NCBI RefSeq assembly: GCF_000732605.1
Contig: NZ_JPME01000028.1
Span: forward strand, 1 to 64,000
Direction: 5' to 3'
Length of the DNA stretch: 64,000 nucleotides
From: Lacrimispora celerecrescens
GTDB taxonomy: Bacteria; Bacillota; Clostridia; Lachnospirales; Lachnospiraceae
This document shows positions 43,589-52,118 of this stretch, piece after piece. The translations under genes were made by a program, and so were the position numbers. The notes beneath the pieces are model-generated. The model did no database searches. It was not told where the DNA came from and was given only the letters and a program-made list of their open reading frames with translations. The stretch's first letter is position 1. Every line of letters begins with the position of its first letter.

Positions 43589-43706
43589 ATATTGACTTTC
43601 ACAAGGGAGTATTCTGCCCATTTTAGGCAGAAACCGTATTTTTCGGTGCTTCTTTGTATTCTTATGCCCATTTTTAATGATCAATATTTATTCGGAGGTT
43701 TAAATA

Positions 43707-44695
43707 ATGAAAAAATTAATTGCCTGCCTGTTAGCAGGACTTATGATAATTGGAGTGCTTACCGCTTGCTCCAGCACAAATGCAACGACAAAGACCAGCA
43801 ATGACAATAAGCTAAGTGTAGTATGCACTATTTTCCCGGAATACGATTGGGTCAGAGAAATCCTTGGGAGCCATGGGTATGATGGAGAGGTCACCATGCT
43901 TCTGGATAACGGTGTGGATCTGCACAGCTATCAGCCGACAGCAGATGATATCATCAAAATCTCAACCTGCAATATGTTCATCTATGTGGGCGGGGAATCC
44001 GACCAATGGGTAACAGATGCCCTGAAAGAAGCCAAGAACAAAGATATGGTCGTGATCAATCTCCTTGATGTTCTGGGCGACACAGTCAAAGAGGAAGAGG
44101 TCGTGGAAGGAATGGAGTCAGAGGCAGAAGAAACCCCGGAGGCAGCGATGATGGTCCGGAATATGACGAGCATGTCTGGCTGTCACTGAAAAATGCCAAA
44201 ACCTATTGCAATTACATTGCATCAAAGCTGGGAGAAATCGACAGTGCAAATGCCTCAGACTATTCTGCAAATGCAGATGCCTATGGAAAAAAGCTGGATC
44301 AATTGGATGAAAGCTACCAGCAAGTGGTAGACTCTTCAAAGCAGGATGCAGTGCTGTTTGGAGACCGATTCCCCTTCCGCTACTTAGCAGATGATTACGG
44401 CCTTACCTATTATGCCGCATTTGTGGGCTGCTCGGCTGAAACGGAGGCCAGCTTTGGAACCATCGCCTTTCTTTCAAAAAAAGTAGATGAGTTAGGACTT
44501 GGCACTGTGCTGACGATTGAAGGCACCAAGCATAAGATCGCCGAAACCATCGTCCAAAACACGAAGGACAAAGATCAAGCAATTCAAACTATGGATTCCA
44601 TGCAATCTACCACTTCCAAGGATGCAGAAAGTGGTACAACATATTTTACCATCATGCAGAAGAATCTGGAAGTGCTGAAAGATGCACTAAATTAA
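43707..44695 (+). pseudogene. Zinc ABC transporter substrate-binding lipoprotein, frameshifted
   Basis: ZnuA/AdcA-like cluster A-1 binding protein. Frame 1 (43707-44189) gives signal peptide, lipobox LTAC, CTIFPEYDWVREIL and DLHSYQPTADDI (metal His). It runs off at CCGGAG(G)GCAGC near 44141; the +1 frame continues DDGPEYDEHVWLSLKNA (second His) to the stop at 44695. One G restored gives about 329 residues. The third usual His is replaced by GDRFPFRYL, and the usual His-rich loop by an acidic stretch (EEEVVEGMESEAEETPE). Probably a sequencing indel in a functional gene. Confidence 0.9.
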
Positions 44696-44709
44696 GAGGA
44701 GGAATCAAA

Positions 44710-45420
44710 TTGGCACAGCTAACATGCAACAACCTTACCATCGGGTATGACGGAAAAACGGTCCTTAAGGGACTTAACTTTTCCGTAAACAGCGGGGATT
44801 ATCTCTGTATTGTGGGAGAAAACGGCTCTGGAAAAAGTACACTCATGAAAACCATCCTGCACCTTCTGGCACCGCTTGAAGGAAGCGTTATTATAGAAAA
44901 TAAGCAGCATTCCGGAGGAATCGGGTATCTGCCTCAGCAGACCGTAGTACAAAAGGACTTTCCGGCTTCTGTTCTGGAAATTGTTATATCCGGCTGTTTG
45001 AACCGCTGTGGGCTGCGTCCCTATTACAGTCGGGAAGAAAAGCAGCTTTCCCGTGAAAATATGGAGAAAATGGGGATCTCCCATCTGTCCAAACGGTGTT
45101 ACAGAGAATTGTCCGGAGGCCAGCAGCAGCGTGTACTGCTGGCTCGGGCACTGTGCGCCGCCGGGAAAATGCTTCTGCTTGACGAACCTGTTTCAGGTCT
45201 TGACCCAAAGGCCACTGCCGAGATGTATGAGTTAATCCAAAAGCTGAATGAGGAAGGTATCACCATCATCATGATATCTCATGATATCGGTACTGCTGTG
45301 AACTATGCCAGCCATATCCTGCACATGGGAAATCCCTACTTTTTCGGAACAAAAGATGAGTATCTGGACAGCAGCATCGGGAAAGCATTTTCCACTCAGG
45401 ATGGAGGCAGCAAAGCATGA
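44710..45420 (+). CDS. Zinc ABC transporter ATP-binding protein (ZnuC-like)
   Basis: 236 residues, TTG start with AGGAGG eight bases upstream. Walker A GENGSGKST, signature LSGGQQQR, Walker B MLLLDEPVSG, and switch MISHDIG. It drives metal import with the membrane subunit encoded by the next gene (four-base overlap). Confidence 0.95.
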   Translation: MAQLTCNNLTIGYDGKTVLKGLNFSVNSGDYLCIVGENGSGKSTLMKTILHLLAPLEGSVIIENKQHSGGIGYLPQQTVVQKDFPASVLEIVISGCLNRCGLRPYYSREEKQLSRENMEKMGISHLSKRCYRELSGGQQQRVLLARALCAAGKMLLLDEPVSGLDPKATAEMYELIQKLNEEGITIIMISHDIGTAVNYASHILHMGNPYFFGTKDEYLDSSIGKAFSTQDGGSKA

Positions 45421-46271
45421 GTATATTGATTGAAAAATTAATCTTATATTTTGAATATCCCTTTGTGCGATATGCGCTGATTGTTGGCATATTAATTGCT
45501 CTCTGTTCCTCCCTGTTAGGTGTTACACTGGTGTTAAAGCGTTTTTCCTTTATTGGAGACGGACTTTCTCATGTTGCTTTTGGCGCTATGGCAATCGCAA
45601 CGGTAATGAAGCTGTCCAATCATATGCTGCTTATTCTGCCGGTTACGGTTATCTGTGCAATTCTTCTGCTGCGCACCGGTCAAAATGCCAAAATCAAGGG
45701 CGATGCGGCTGTCGCTATGATTTCCGTAGGCGCTCTGGCCCTGGGCTATCTGCTCATGAATATATTTTCCGCCTCAGCCAATCTGGCAGGAGACGTATGC
45801 AGCACGCTGTTTGGTTCAACCTCCATTTTGACACTGACAAAGACGGAAGTATGGCTTTGTGTTGCCCTTTCGGTGGTCGTTATCGCCGTATTTCTTCTTT
45901 TTTACCATAAGATATTTGCTGTCACCTTTGATGAAGACTTTGCAAAGGCAACCGGCACAAAAGCCGACCAATACAACCTGCTGATCGCAGTCATCATAGC
46001 CATCATCATTGTTCTTGCCATGAATCTGGTAGGTTCACTGCTGATCTCCGCATTGGTCATCTTTCCGGCACTTTCGGCAATGCGCTTATTTAAAAACTTT
46101 AAGTCAGTGATTTTTTGTTCGGCTATCCTTTCTGTTTTCTGTGCCGTACTGGGAATTCTAACGTCCATTCTGGCAGGAACGCCGGTTGGTTCAACCATTG
46201 TTGCTGTTGATATCGCCGCGTTTGCCATATGCTCACTCATTGGGGGGATCTGGGGAGGTGTCAAAGGATGA
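45417..46271 (+). CDS. Zinc ABC transporter permease (ZnuB-like, ABC-3 family)
   Basis: 284 residues, about eight or nine membrane segments. ABC-3 family marks: LLGVTLVLKRFSFIGDGLSHVAFG near residue 35-58 (the GDGLSH motif), and DEDFAKATG in the cytosolic coupling loop. It forms the membrane channel with the ATPase before it. Start overlaps the previous stop. Confidence 0.95.
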   Translation: MSILIEKLILYFEYPFVRYALIVGILIALCSSLLGVTLVLKRFSFIGDGLSHVAFGAMAIATVMKLSNHMLLILPVTVICAILLLRTGQNAKIKGDAAVAMISVGALALGYLLMNIFSASANLAGDVCSTLFGSTSILTLTKTEVWLCVALSVVVIAVFLLFYHKIFAVTFDEDFAKATGTKADQYNLLIAVIIAIIIVLAMNLVGSLLISALVIFPALSAMRLFKNFKSVIFCSAILSVFCAVLGILTSILAGTPVGSTIVAVDIAAFAICSLIGGIWGGVKG

Positions 46272-46846
46272 AACGTATCTTTGGAATGACTCTAATACTT
46301 TTAATGGTAATCCTTGCATTAGCAGGCTGCGGGAAGCAAACAGCTCCCGGTCCGTCACTGCCGCAAGGGGACCAGGCTGATTCCGGACAATATGGGGCCA
46401 ATTCCTATCCTTCTGATTCGTTCGAACCAACCACGGAACAATTTCAGGATGATGATGCCATTTATCCTCAGGATGATCCGGCAGGTTCCACGAATAACAC
46501 CGGATTTGATATTGACCTGACGAAATTGAGCAGTACCATGGTTTTTTCCGAGGTATACAATATGATGTTATCTCCGGAAGAATATGTGGGAAAAACAATA
46601 AAAGCCGAAGGGATATTCCAGGTTTTTCAGGACTCGGATAATACGAACTTTTATGCGTTAGTCATTGCAGATGCCACTGCCTGCTGCCAGCAAGGACTGG
46701 AATTAATCTGGGACGGGGATCCCGCTTATCCGGATGATTATCCGAAAGAGGATAGTGAAATAGAGATCACAGGCGTGTATAAAAGCTATGTGGAGGAAGG
46801 CAACACGTATTATTATGTGCTTGTAAACGACGTTAAGGCGGTATAG
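46268..46846 (+). CDS. Lipoprotein of the zinc operon, OB-fold-like, unknown
   Basis: 192 residues from the ATG at 46268, which overlaps the permease stop (ATGA). Signal peptide with lipobox ALAGC. A Gln/Asp-rich disordered linker follows; the C-terminal domain (~90-190) reads YVGKTIKAEGIFQVF, then ATACCQQGLELIW and IEITGVYKSYVEEGNTYYYV, which looks like a small beta barrel with a CC motif. The CCQQG pair could bind metal. It probably works outside the membrane with the zinc transporter. No characterised homolog known to me. Confidence 0.8.
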   Translation: MKRIFGMTLILLMVILALAGCGKQTAPGPSLPQGDQADSGQYGANSYPSDSFEPTTEQFQDDDAIYPQDDPAGSTNNTGFDIDLTKLSSTMVFSEVYNMMLSPEEYVGKTIKAEGIFQVFQDSDNTNFYALVIADATACCQQGLELIWDGDPAYPDDYPKEDSEIEITGVYKSYVEEGNTYYYVLVNDVKAV

Positions 46847-46868
46847 GCTATCATTCCCATACCGCCAG

Positions 46869-46896
46869 TACACCGGCCCGTAAAACGGCCGGTGTA
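46869..46896 (+). terminator. Terminator of the zinc operon
   Basis: TACACCGGCC / GGCCGGTGTA stem, eight-base loop, followed by TTTATTATG. It lies between the convergent zinc and Tad operons. Confidence 0.8.
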
Positions 46897-46900
46897 TTTA

Positions 46901-48205
46901 TTATGTAAAGATAAAGGGGAAATTTGCGATGAAAATTTCATCTCCTTTTTTTAACGGTACCGTCTCATTCGTTTCTAATACCCGTCCGTTCACAGACGTC
47001 CCATTGGTTGAATTTAAGTCACTGATCCGGTATTCTTCTCCTTCTCTGTCTATTCTGGCGTGAATCCTGCTGACGGATTCTCCGGTGAGTACACAATCAA
47101 CCATGCCTTCCTGTTTTCCGATTAAATAAGGGACGTAAGTAATTGCAATATCTTCCGCATCAGTGCCAACGGAACGCAAGTATCGGATAGTTTTATCATC
47201 CGTTGTTTCGTTTAACAAAACCGTCTGAAATACTTCCTCATCTCCTGTTCCATGTTTTGGCGTCTTCTCCTCTATTTCTTCTTCAAATGTCAACTGCCAG
47301 TCATAGCGTTCCACCGGTTGGCGCCCGCCCTCTTCCTTTTTCACGCTTATCTCCTTTGGACGTCCGGACTCTTTACTCCATACAGCAAAAACTGCAAAAG
47401 CTGAGAAAATCCCGGTAATAGGCACCCCATACCAAAATTTCCGAATTCCTTCCATGCCAAAAATCAACCATAAAGCTGTGGCAATACCAAACATAGACAA
47501 AATCGGGATAATGAAAACAGCCCCTATCTCCTTTCCCTCAAAAAGTCGATTTCTTTCTTCTATCTCCTCGTTTAATGAATACGAAAGGTGAGAGCTCTGG
47601 TTCTCTTCCGGCTTGTTATCTCTTTCCGGCTGAAGGATACTTTCATCCCGTCCTTCTTCGCTGGAGCGGTTCTTACCGGCTATATCAAGAAGATCCTCCA
47701 TTCCATAATTTTCCTTAAGACTTTCCTGATACAGGCCATACGCCATAACTACACATTCCTTATCCTGATGATTGACCTTACCCAGAAGATACCGCAGCAA
47801 CCCGGTCATTTCCTCTGGAAATCCCACCTGCCTTCCGGGGACAAGGCAAAGGGAAACTCTAAATTGCTCCGGTTCAACATAAATATATTCCGGCTCCAGA
47901 AGGATTTGTTTTTCCTTAAGCAAGAAAGACTCTAACCTCCCCAGAGTTCGCCCAATGTCCTCTATTAACTTCTTAAGCTCATCCGTGCCCAGACTATGAC
48001 ATTCAAGAACTCTGTTTAGGGGCTGCTTTGAAGTAATCTCATAATAATAAAACCTCCGGTTATCCACCTGCTTTACATGAAACTTCAGCAACCCTTCTAT
48101 TCTGTTTGCCTCCATCATATGTATTTCATAACTGTCATATCCGGCCTCCTCCGGCTCAATGATCAAATAATTTTGCTTCATTTCCCGTCTGTATGCAGCC
48201 TTCAT
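46901..48205 (-). CDS. FHA-domain membrane protein (DUF6382-like N-terminus)
   Basis: 434 residues. The N-terminal domain (1-170) matches the type I recall as DUF6382 (YDSYEIHMMEANRIEGLLKFHVK). Two membrane segments lie near 228-250 and 256-275. The C-terminal FHA domain (~345-434) has SRIHARID and DLNSTNGTSVNGR, the phosphothreonine-binding loop. It is the last gene of the Tad operon, starting two bases after the TadE-like gene. FHA proteins linked to secretion usually read a Ser/Thr-kinase signal, but no kinase is in the window. Confidence 0.85.
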   Translation of the reverse strand: MKAAYRREMKQNYLIIEPEEAGYDSYEIHMMEANRIEGLLKFHVKQVDNRRFYYYEITSKQPLNRVLECHSLGTDELKKLIEDIGRTLGRLESFLLKEKQILLEPEYIYVEPEQFRVSLCLVPGRQVGFPEEMTGLLRYLLGKVNHQDKECVVMAYGLYQESLKENYGMEDLLDIAGKNRSSEEGRDESILQPERDNKPEENQSSHLSYSLNEEIEERNRLFEGKEIGAVFIIPILSMFGIATALWLIFGMEGIRKFWYGVPITGIFSAFAVFAVWSKESGRPKEISVKKEEGGRQPVERYDWQLTFEEEIEEKTPKHGTGDEEVFQTVLLNETTDDKTIRYLRSVGTDAEDIAITYVPYLIGKQEGMVDCVLTGESVSRIHARIDREGEEYRISDLNSTNGTSVNGRVLETNETVPLKKGDEIFIANFPFIFT

Positions 48206-48206
48206 T

Positions 48207-48596
48207 TCACTCCTCCTGATTGATAAGAGTCAACATTCTTAAAAAATTCTCCGGGTCGAACACGCCCTGTTCCATTTCCAGCTTCCAGGTTCCCGCTTTT
48301 CCATAGGCTTCCACCCTCCTGCCTGTTACAGGGTTTCCTGCCATCTTGATATGGAAATCATATTTTCTCCAGGAAAAAGGGTTACCGGCCCTTCTGGCTG
48401 CCCATAAAGCAGCTTCATCGGAAGGCTCTGTTTCGTTATGGCGCAGTCTTTGCACAGACTCTTCCAATGCCATGGATCCAACAACTTCATCTCTCATCCG
48501 GTAAGCTGCCTGAATTGAAACAATCAGCGCCCATAAAACAATTGCCATAATAAAAGCTGCCTCAACGGTATAGCTTCCCTGCAGTTTTCTTTTCAT
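48207..48596 (-). CDS. TadE-like pseudopilin (small)
   Basis: 129 residues from the ATG at 48596, which overlaps the prepilin peptidase stop. The N-terminus KRKLQGSYTVEAAFIMAIVLW has the charged-Gly-Glu-hydrophobic pattern of class III/TadE pseudopilins (TVEAAF). It is likely cleaved after Gly or Ala by one of the prepilin peptidases of the operon. The remainder is soluble and short. Confidence 0.8.
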   Translation of the reverse strand: MKRKLQGSYTVEAAFIMAIVLWALIVSIQAAYRMRDEVVGSMALEESVQRLRHNETEPSDEAALWAARRAGNPFSWRKYDFHIKMAGNPVTGRRVEAYGKAGTWKLEMEQGVFDPENFLRMLTLINQEE

Positions 48597-49027
48597 AGTA
48601 TCACCAGTCCAATCCACACAGGAACCAGAAATGGCAGAAACGGTATCGTTTTTTTCTTATAGTCCTGCCCATGCAGCAAGCCCCAGAGATAAATTCCACC
48701 GCATACAATGCCATTTAAAAGGATCCCATAAATCAATAACTTCAGATTCAATTGTGCTCTCAAATAGAGGCCGCTGAATACAAAAAACCAGCCATCTCCC
48801 ATGCCGATTGCCTCACCTGTTAATCGGCTTATAAGAAGGAGTCCCACTCCTACCATGCAGCTTAACAGCCGTTCTCCTCCGACATCTCCCTGTAAAAGAG
48901 CCAGAATAAGTCCGGCAATACCTGCTGCCGTAAAAAGCCATACGCTGACAGCCTTTTCTCTTCCATCTTCCCAGGCAGCCCCCAATAAAAATACTCCGAA
49001 TATTATTTTATTTATACTTACCGGCAT
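48593..49027 (-). CDS. Prepilin peptidase, A24 type (second of two)
   Basis: 144 residues, about five membrane segments. Two catalytic Asp of A24 aspartic prepilin peptidases appear: EDGREKAVSV near residue 20 and GEAIGMGDGWF (GxGD) near 85. It is smaller than the other peptidase of the operon (56373-56873) and lacks the usual RIPN after the first Asp, so its substrate choice may differ. Confidence 0.82.
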   Translation of the reverse strand: MPVSINKIIFGVFLLGAAWEDGREKAVSVWLFTAAGIAGLILALLQGDVGGERLLSCMVGVGLLLISRLTGEAIGMGDGWFFVFSGLYLRAQLNLKLLIYGILLNGIVCGGIYLWGLLHGQDYKKKTIPFLPFLVPVWIGLVIL

Positions 49028-49039
49028 AGAGGTTCCTCC

Positions 49040-49963
49040 CTATTGAGAACAGTACGAGCAGGGGCCTAAATGGCGGACCTGTGATAAGGGAACAGCCTCC
49101 ACGTATGCCATGATAGAGGAACAATTCCTGTCACTGTGATACCGCTCTCCTGACGGCATGATGTAAACACTGCCGTTTTCCTCTGCAAATCTGCCGCATC
49201 TGCTGCAGGGTTTATATTTTCCACCGTTTAAATTACGAGCATTTTCTATTTCCTTAAATGAAATCTGTTCTATATCGTTGTATAAGTAATGACAGGTCCG
49301 CTGGCGGTGATATCTTGTACTCGCCTTTCCAATGTATACAAGCTCATCCTCCGGTCCGTCCTTCCCATTGATTCCTCCCTCCTGGCCGATCCAGGCTCTC
49401 CGGCAGCACCTGGCTGTCATGGGTATACTTTTCAAGCCAAATACGGAAAACGGGATTCTGACACGGTAGTCCAAAATCAAATCAATGGTCTCTCCGTCCC
49501 TTAATACGGAAGAACGTGCGAAGGTTGCAGATTCAAGCCGTTCAAACCCTGCCCGCCCTTCCACCTGTTTTCTGACAAATAGAAGGATTCCTTCCTCTGT
49601 GAGTCCGTCTAAAAACTCCTCTGAAAATCCATCAATACCTGTGGCTTCCAGTTTTTCCCCTACCTTAAGCTGATGCAATACATAAGCATACTGGCTGACC
49701 TCTTCCCCTGCCCCTTCCAGTGCGGTTTGAATGCGCCTCCCTTCCTTCATTATCCCCATAGGAAGCATGAGAATTACCATGAAGAACAGGAAAAGAGGCA
49801 GGACCAGGGCAGCTTCTATGGTCAGGCTCCCCTTTTTTTTATGGCGGGAGGCAGATGATAATACCCTTTTTACAAGGAATCCCTGTTTCATGAAGGGGAT
49901 TTGTACCTGGAGAGTAACAATTTTTTTATTATTTTTTCTTTTGAACTCCTTGAAAAAGGGCAT
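49040..49963 (-). CDS. TadE-like protein with C-terminal double Cys motif
   Basis: 307 residues from the ATG at 49963 (AAGGAGGTG nine bases upstream). A basic N-terminus is followed by GSLTIEAALVLPLFLFFMVI, a TadE-type pseudopilin segment. The C-terminal ~100 residues hold two tandem units of the pattern VYI...G.RYH....C...C..C (YHRQRTC ... CSRC and YHSDRNC ... CSYC). Each unit could bind one zinc. Such a domain on an exported pilus subunit is unusual. Confidence 0.8.
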   Translation of the reverse strand: MPFFKEFKRKNNKKIVTLQVQIPFMKQGFLVKRVLSSASRHKKKGSLTIEAALVLPLFLFFMVILMLPMGIMKEGRRIQTALEGAGEEVSQYAYVLHQLKVGEKLEATGIDGFSEEFLDGLTEEGILLFVRKQVEGRAGFERLESATFARSSVLRDGETIDLILDYRVRIPFSVFGLKSIPMTARCCRRAWIGQEGGINGKDGPEDELVYIGKASTRYHRQRTCHYLYNDIEQISFKEIENARNLNGGKYKPCSRCGRFAEENGSVYIMPSGERYHSDRNCSSIMAYVEAVPLSQVRHLGPCSYCSQ

Positions 49964-50031
49964 GATCATCCACCTCCTTACCACTTTCCTGCCACATTCC
50001 CTAAGCATTAAGGAATGCCTCCAGGCATCCC

Positions 50032-51918
50032 TTAATATGCTTTTTCAGTCCGCACTTCCATCGGATAAAAGGGATTACTTCCTCCAAAAAACATATGCCT
50101 TGATCTCACAGTTCCACTTATCTCTGCCTGATAAACGCAGTTCACCATGCGAAAATCCGACTGTTTTCTGCATAAATTCATTTGAATCACATCCATCAGA
50201 CGGTAATGCTGACGCCCGGGTTCTCCAGGGAAAAGAAGAAGCTTTAAATAGCCGGTATAGCCAATACCGTTTTCATCTTCCTTTCCGCCTGAGCATGTTC
50301 CTGTTTTTCCTAATTCCAGAAGGGCATCAAGGGACAACTTCCAGGTGTCCCTTGATTTAAAAAAGACCACCTTTTTCGCCTCTAAAAGCATTCTTACATC
50401 CACAATCGCCTCCCCAAGCGCCCAGATGCTCATTACAAAAAATGCAACGATTCCTGTAAGAGGGGTAAGACCCGCGGCTCCGGTAATAAGACCGGCAAGC
50501 TCCATTGCCTCCTCCCGTTTCTGGCCGTCTGAAAGTATATGGATTAAGTTCATTCCTTCCCTTATCATTAGAACCTCTAGAACTGTCTGCTTTAAGTTTT
50601 CCTCATCTGTTTTCTTTCCTGATACCATATACTCCAATTCATACATTACCTCCTTATCCCCCTCCGAGAGAGCGCTTGTGAGAAAATGATCACAATACTC
50701 CCCGAACAAGATCCGGTCTAGTAAGCCCGTTTCAAACGTCTGGCCATCGGTGCAGGTAATGGAAGGAAAAGTATCGTCAGACAAAACGCCTTTGGATATT
50801 TCCGTTCCATCAGGCAGAACCAGAGATAGGATCCCTGTCTGTATGAATCCTTCCACCTGTTCCAGAAGTCTCTGTTTTTCCGGATCCTTCACCCCATTAG
50901 AATAAGAAAGAGAAGGGATATCTGCCTCATCCCATATTTCCTCTACAGACCCCCATAGTTCAGATAAGTCCGGGCCGTCATCCTCTTCATCATCGCTGTC
51001 CCAGTTATCAATGATCTGCTCTACCTCAAAGGAACGCTTCCTTGCCTGTTCCATAACCTGTTTAATCTGTTCCGTCTGCCCCGGCAAGGCCTCAATTACC
51101 CGCCTCCGCTCCCCATCCTGATTTACATAGGATCCATAACAAGAGGTCTCCCCATACAAAGCCTCACGTACTTCTTGGCTTAATTCATCCTGTGTCCCAG
51201 ATAAGCCATTGTTCGTTTCGCTTATGCTGCTTTTTAAATCATCTGCCTTTTTCCCATAAGTTTTTACAAGAGAAGGAATCCGGTTCATTTCCCGCTCCAG
51301 CAAATCCGCTTCTCTTCGAAATCCCGAACCATCATAGTCCCCTATTCTCTCATAGGCAGACCGCCAGTAAACCTTCTGCTGTTTTAATGAATCATTGATA
51401 TCTTCCAAAGCCCGTTCCAACCGGACGGCTTCTCTTTCATGGTCACGAAACGATCCGGATATCCGGTTCACTGCTTTTGCTTCCTTCAAGCTTTTAAGCA
51501 GATCTTCTGCACCCTTTTCATCTGTTATATTTTCAAAAATTCCATACTTCATATAATCTAGAATTTCCTGCTTCAAATACTGCCCTCCCCCATCCGTAAT
51601 ACGAAAAAGCTGCACCGTATCCGCCTTCTCCATATCCATAGAGTACCAGCCGGAACTGTCCATATAAGGCTCCATGAATTCCTTCCATGCCTTTTCCAGT
51701 TCCTCATTATTCTCACATTCCAGAAGAAAGAGACGGTATTTATTCCAGGCCTCTCTATGGTACCTGCTGAATACAGAGTCCATGGAAGAATCGGCGGCCA
51801 GCTTTAGATAACACCTGGATCCGGCAGTCCGTGCGGACTCTAGAAGTCCGCACATCAGGCTGAATATGCATAAAAGGGCTAAACTGAAAAACACTGTTAC
51901 CTGTCCGCTCTTTCGCAT
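50032..51918 (-). CDS. Tad-locus secreted protein (DUF5702-like)
   Basis: 628 residues from ATG 51918, which shares one base with the Flp stop (TGATG). The N-terminus KSGQVTVFFSLALLCIFSLMCG is a pseudopilin-like or Tad signal segment. The long body is coiled-coil and acidic (residues ~150-330), and a second hydrophobic region lies near 475-500. This fits the DUF5702 family found in Firmicute Tad loci, of unknown role, as I recall it. It may be a large minor pilin. Confidence 0.75.
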   Translation of the reverse strand: MRKSGQVTVFFSLALLCIFSLMCGLLESARTAGSRCYLKLAADSSMDSVFSRYHREAWNKYRLFLLECENNEELEKAWKEFMEPYMDSSGWYSMDMEKADTVQLFRITDGGGQYLKQEILDYMKYGIFENITDEKGAEDLLKSLKEAKAVNRISGSFRDHEREAVRLERALEDINDSLKQQKVYWRSAYERIGDYDGSGFRREADLLEREMNRIPSLVKTYGKKADDLKSSISETNNGLSGTQDELSQEVREALYGETSCYGSYVNQDGERRRVIEALPGQTEQIKQVMEQARKRSFEVEQIIDNWDSDDEEDDGPDLSELWGSVEEIWDEADIPSLSYSNGVKDPEKQRLLEQVEGFIQTGILSLVLPDGTEISKGVLSDDTFPSITCTDGQTFETGLLDRILFGEYCDHFLTSALSEGDKEVMYELEYMVSGKKTDEENLKQTVLEVLMIREGMNLIHILSDGQKREEAMELAGLITGAAGLTPLTGIVAFFVMSIWALGEAIVDVRMLLEAKKVVFFKSRDTWKLSLDALLELGKTGTCSGGKEDENGIGYTGYLKLLLFPGEPGRQHYRLMDVIQMNLCRKQSDFRMVNCVYQAEISGTVRSRHMFFGGSNPFYPMEVRTEKAY

Positions 51919-52103
51919 CAATACACCTCTTTAGACTGGCTGTTGATTTCCTTAAATATATTTTCAAGAAGAGTTGTTATTTGCTTTTTAAAAATAATGA
52001 CAAGTCCGATTAATACCACCAGAATCAGTACCACTTCAATAACGCCTACCCCGTCTTCTTCCTTAAAAAAATCAAGGATCTGTCTGTTTACCGATGTCAG
52101 CAT
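51918..52103 (-). CDS. Flp-type (class IVb) pilin
   Basis: 61 residues. Flp1-like: a short charged leader (FKEEDGVGVIEVV) with the processing Gly and Glu at +5-like position, then a hydrophobic helix ILVVLIGLVIIF and a small charged tail. Main fibre subunit of the Tad pilus. RBS GGAGGTG. The leader is cut by one of the two prepilin peptidases. Confidence 0.9.
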   Translation of the reverse strand: MLTSVNRQILDFFKEEDGVGVIEVVLILVVLIGLVIIFKKQITTLLENIFKEINSQSKEVY

Positions 52104-52118
52104 CGTATCACCTCCCTT

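Noticed and set aside
43211-44150. Programmed frameshifting in the regulator and zinc-binding protein genes
   Set aside because: The runs are only two to five bases, no slippery heptamer with a stimulatory hairpin is seen, and unrelated genes show the same kind of indel. Sequencing error is simpler.
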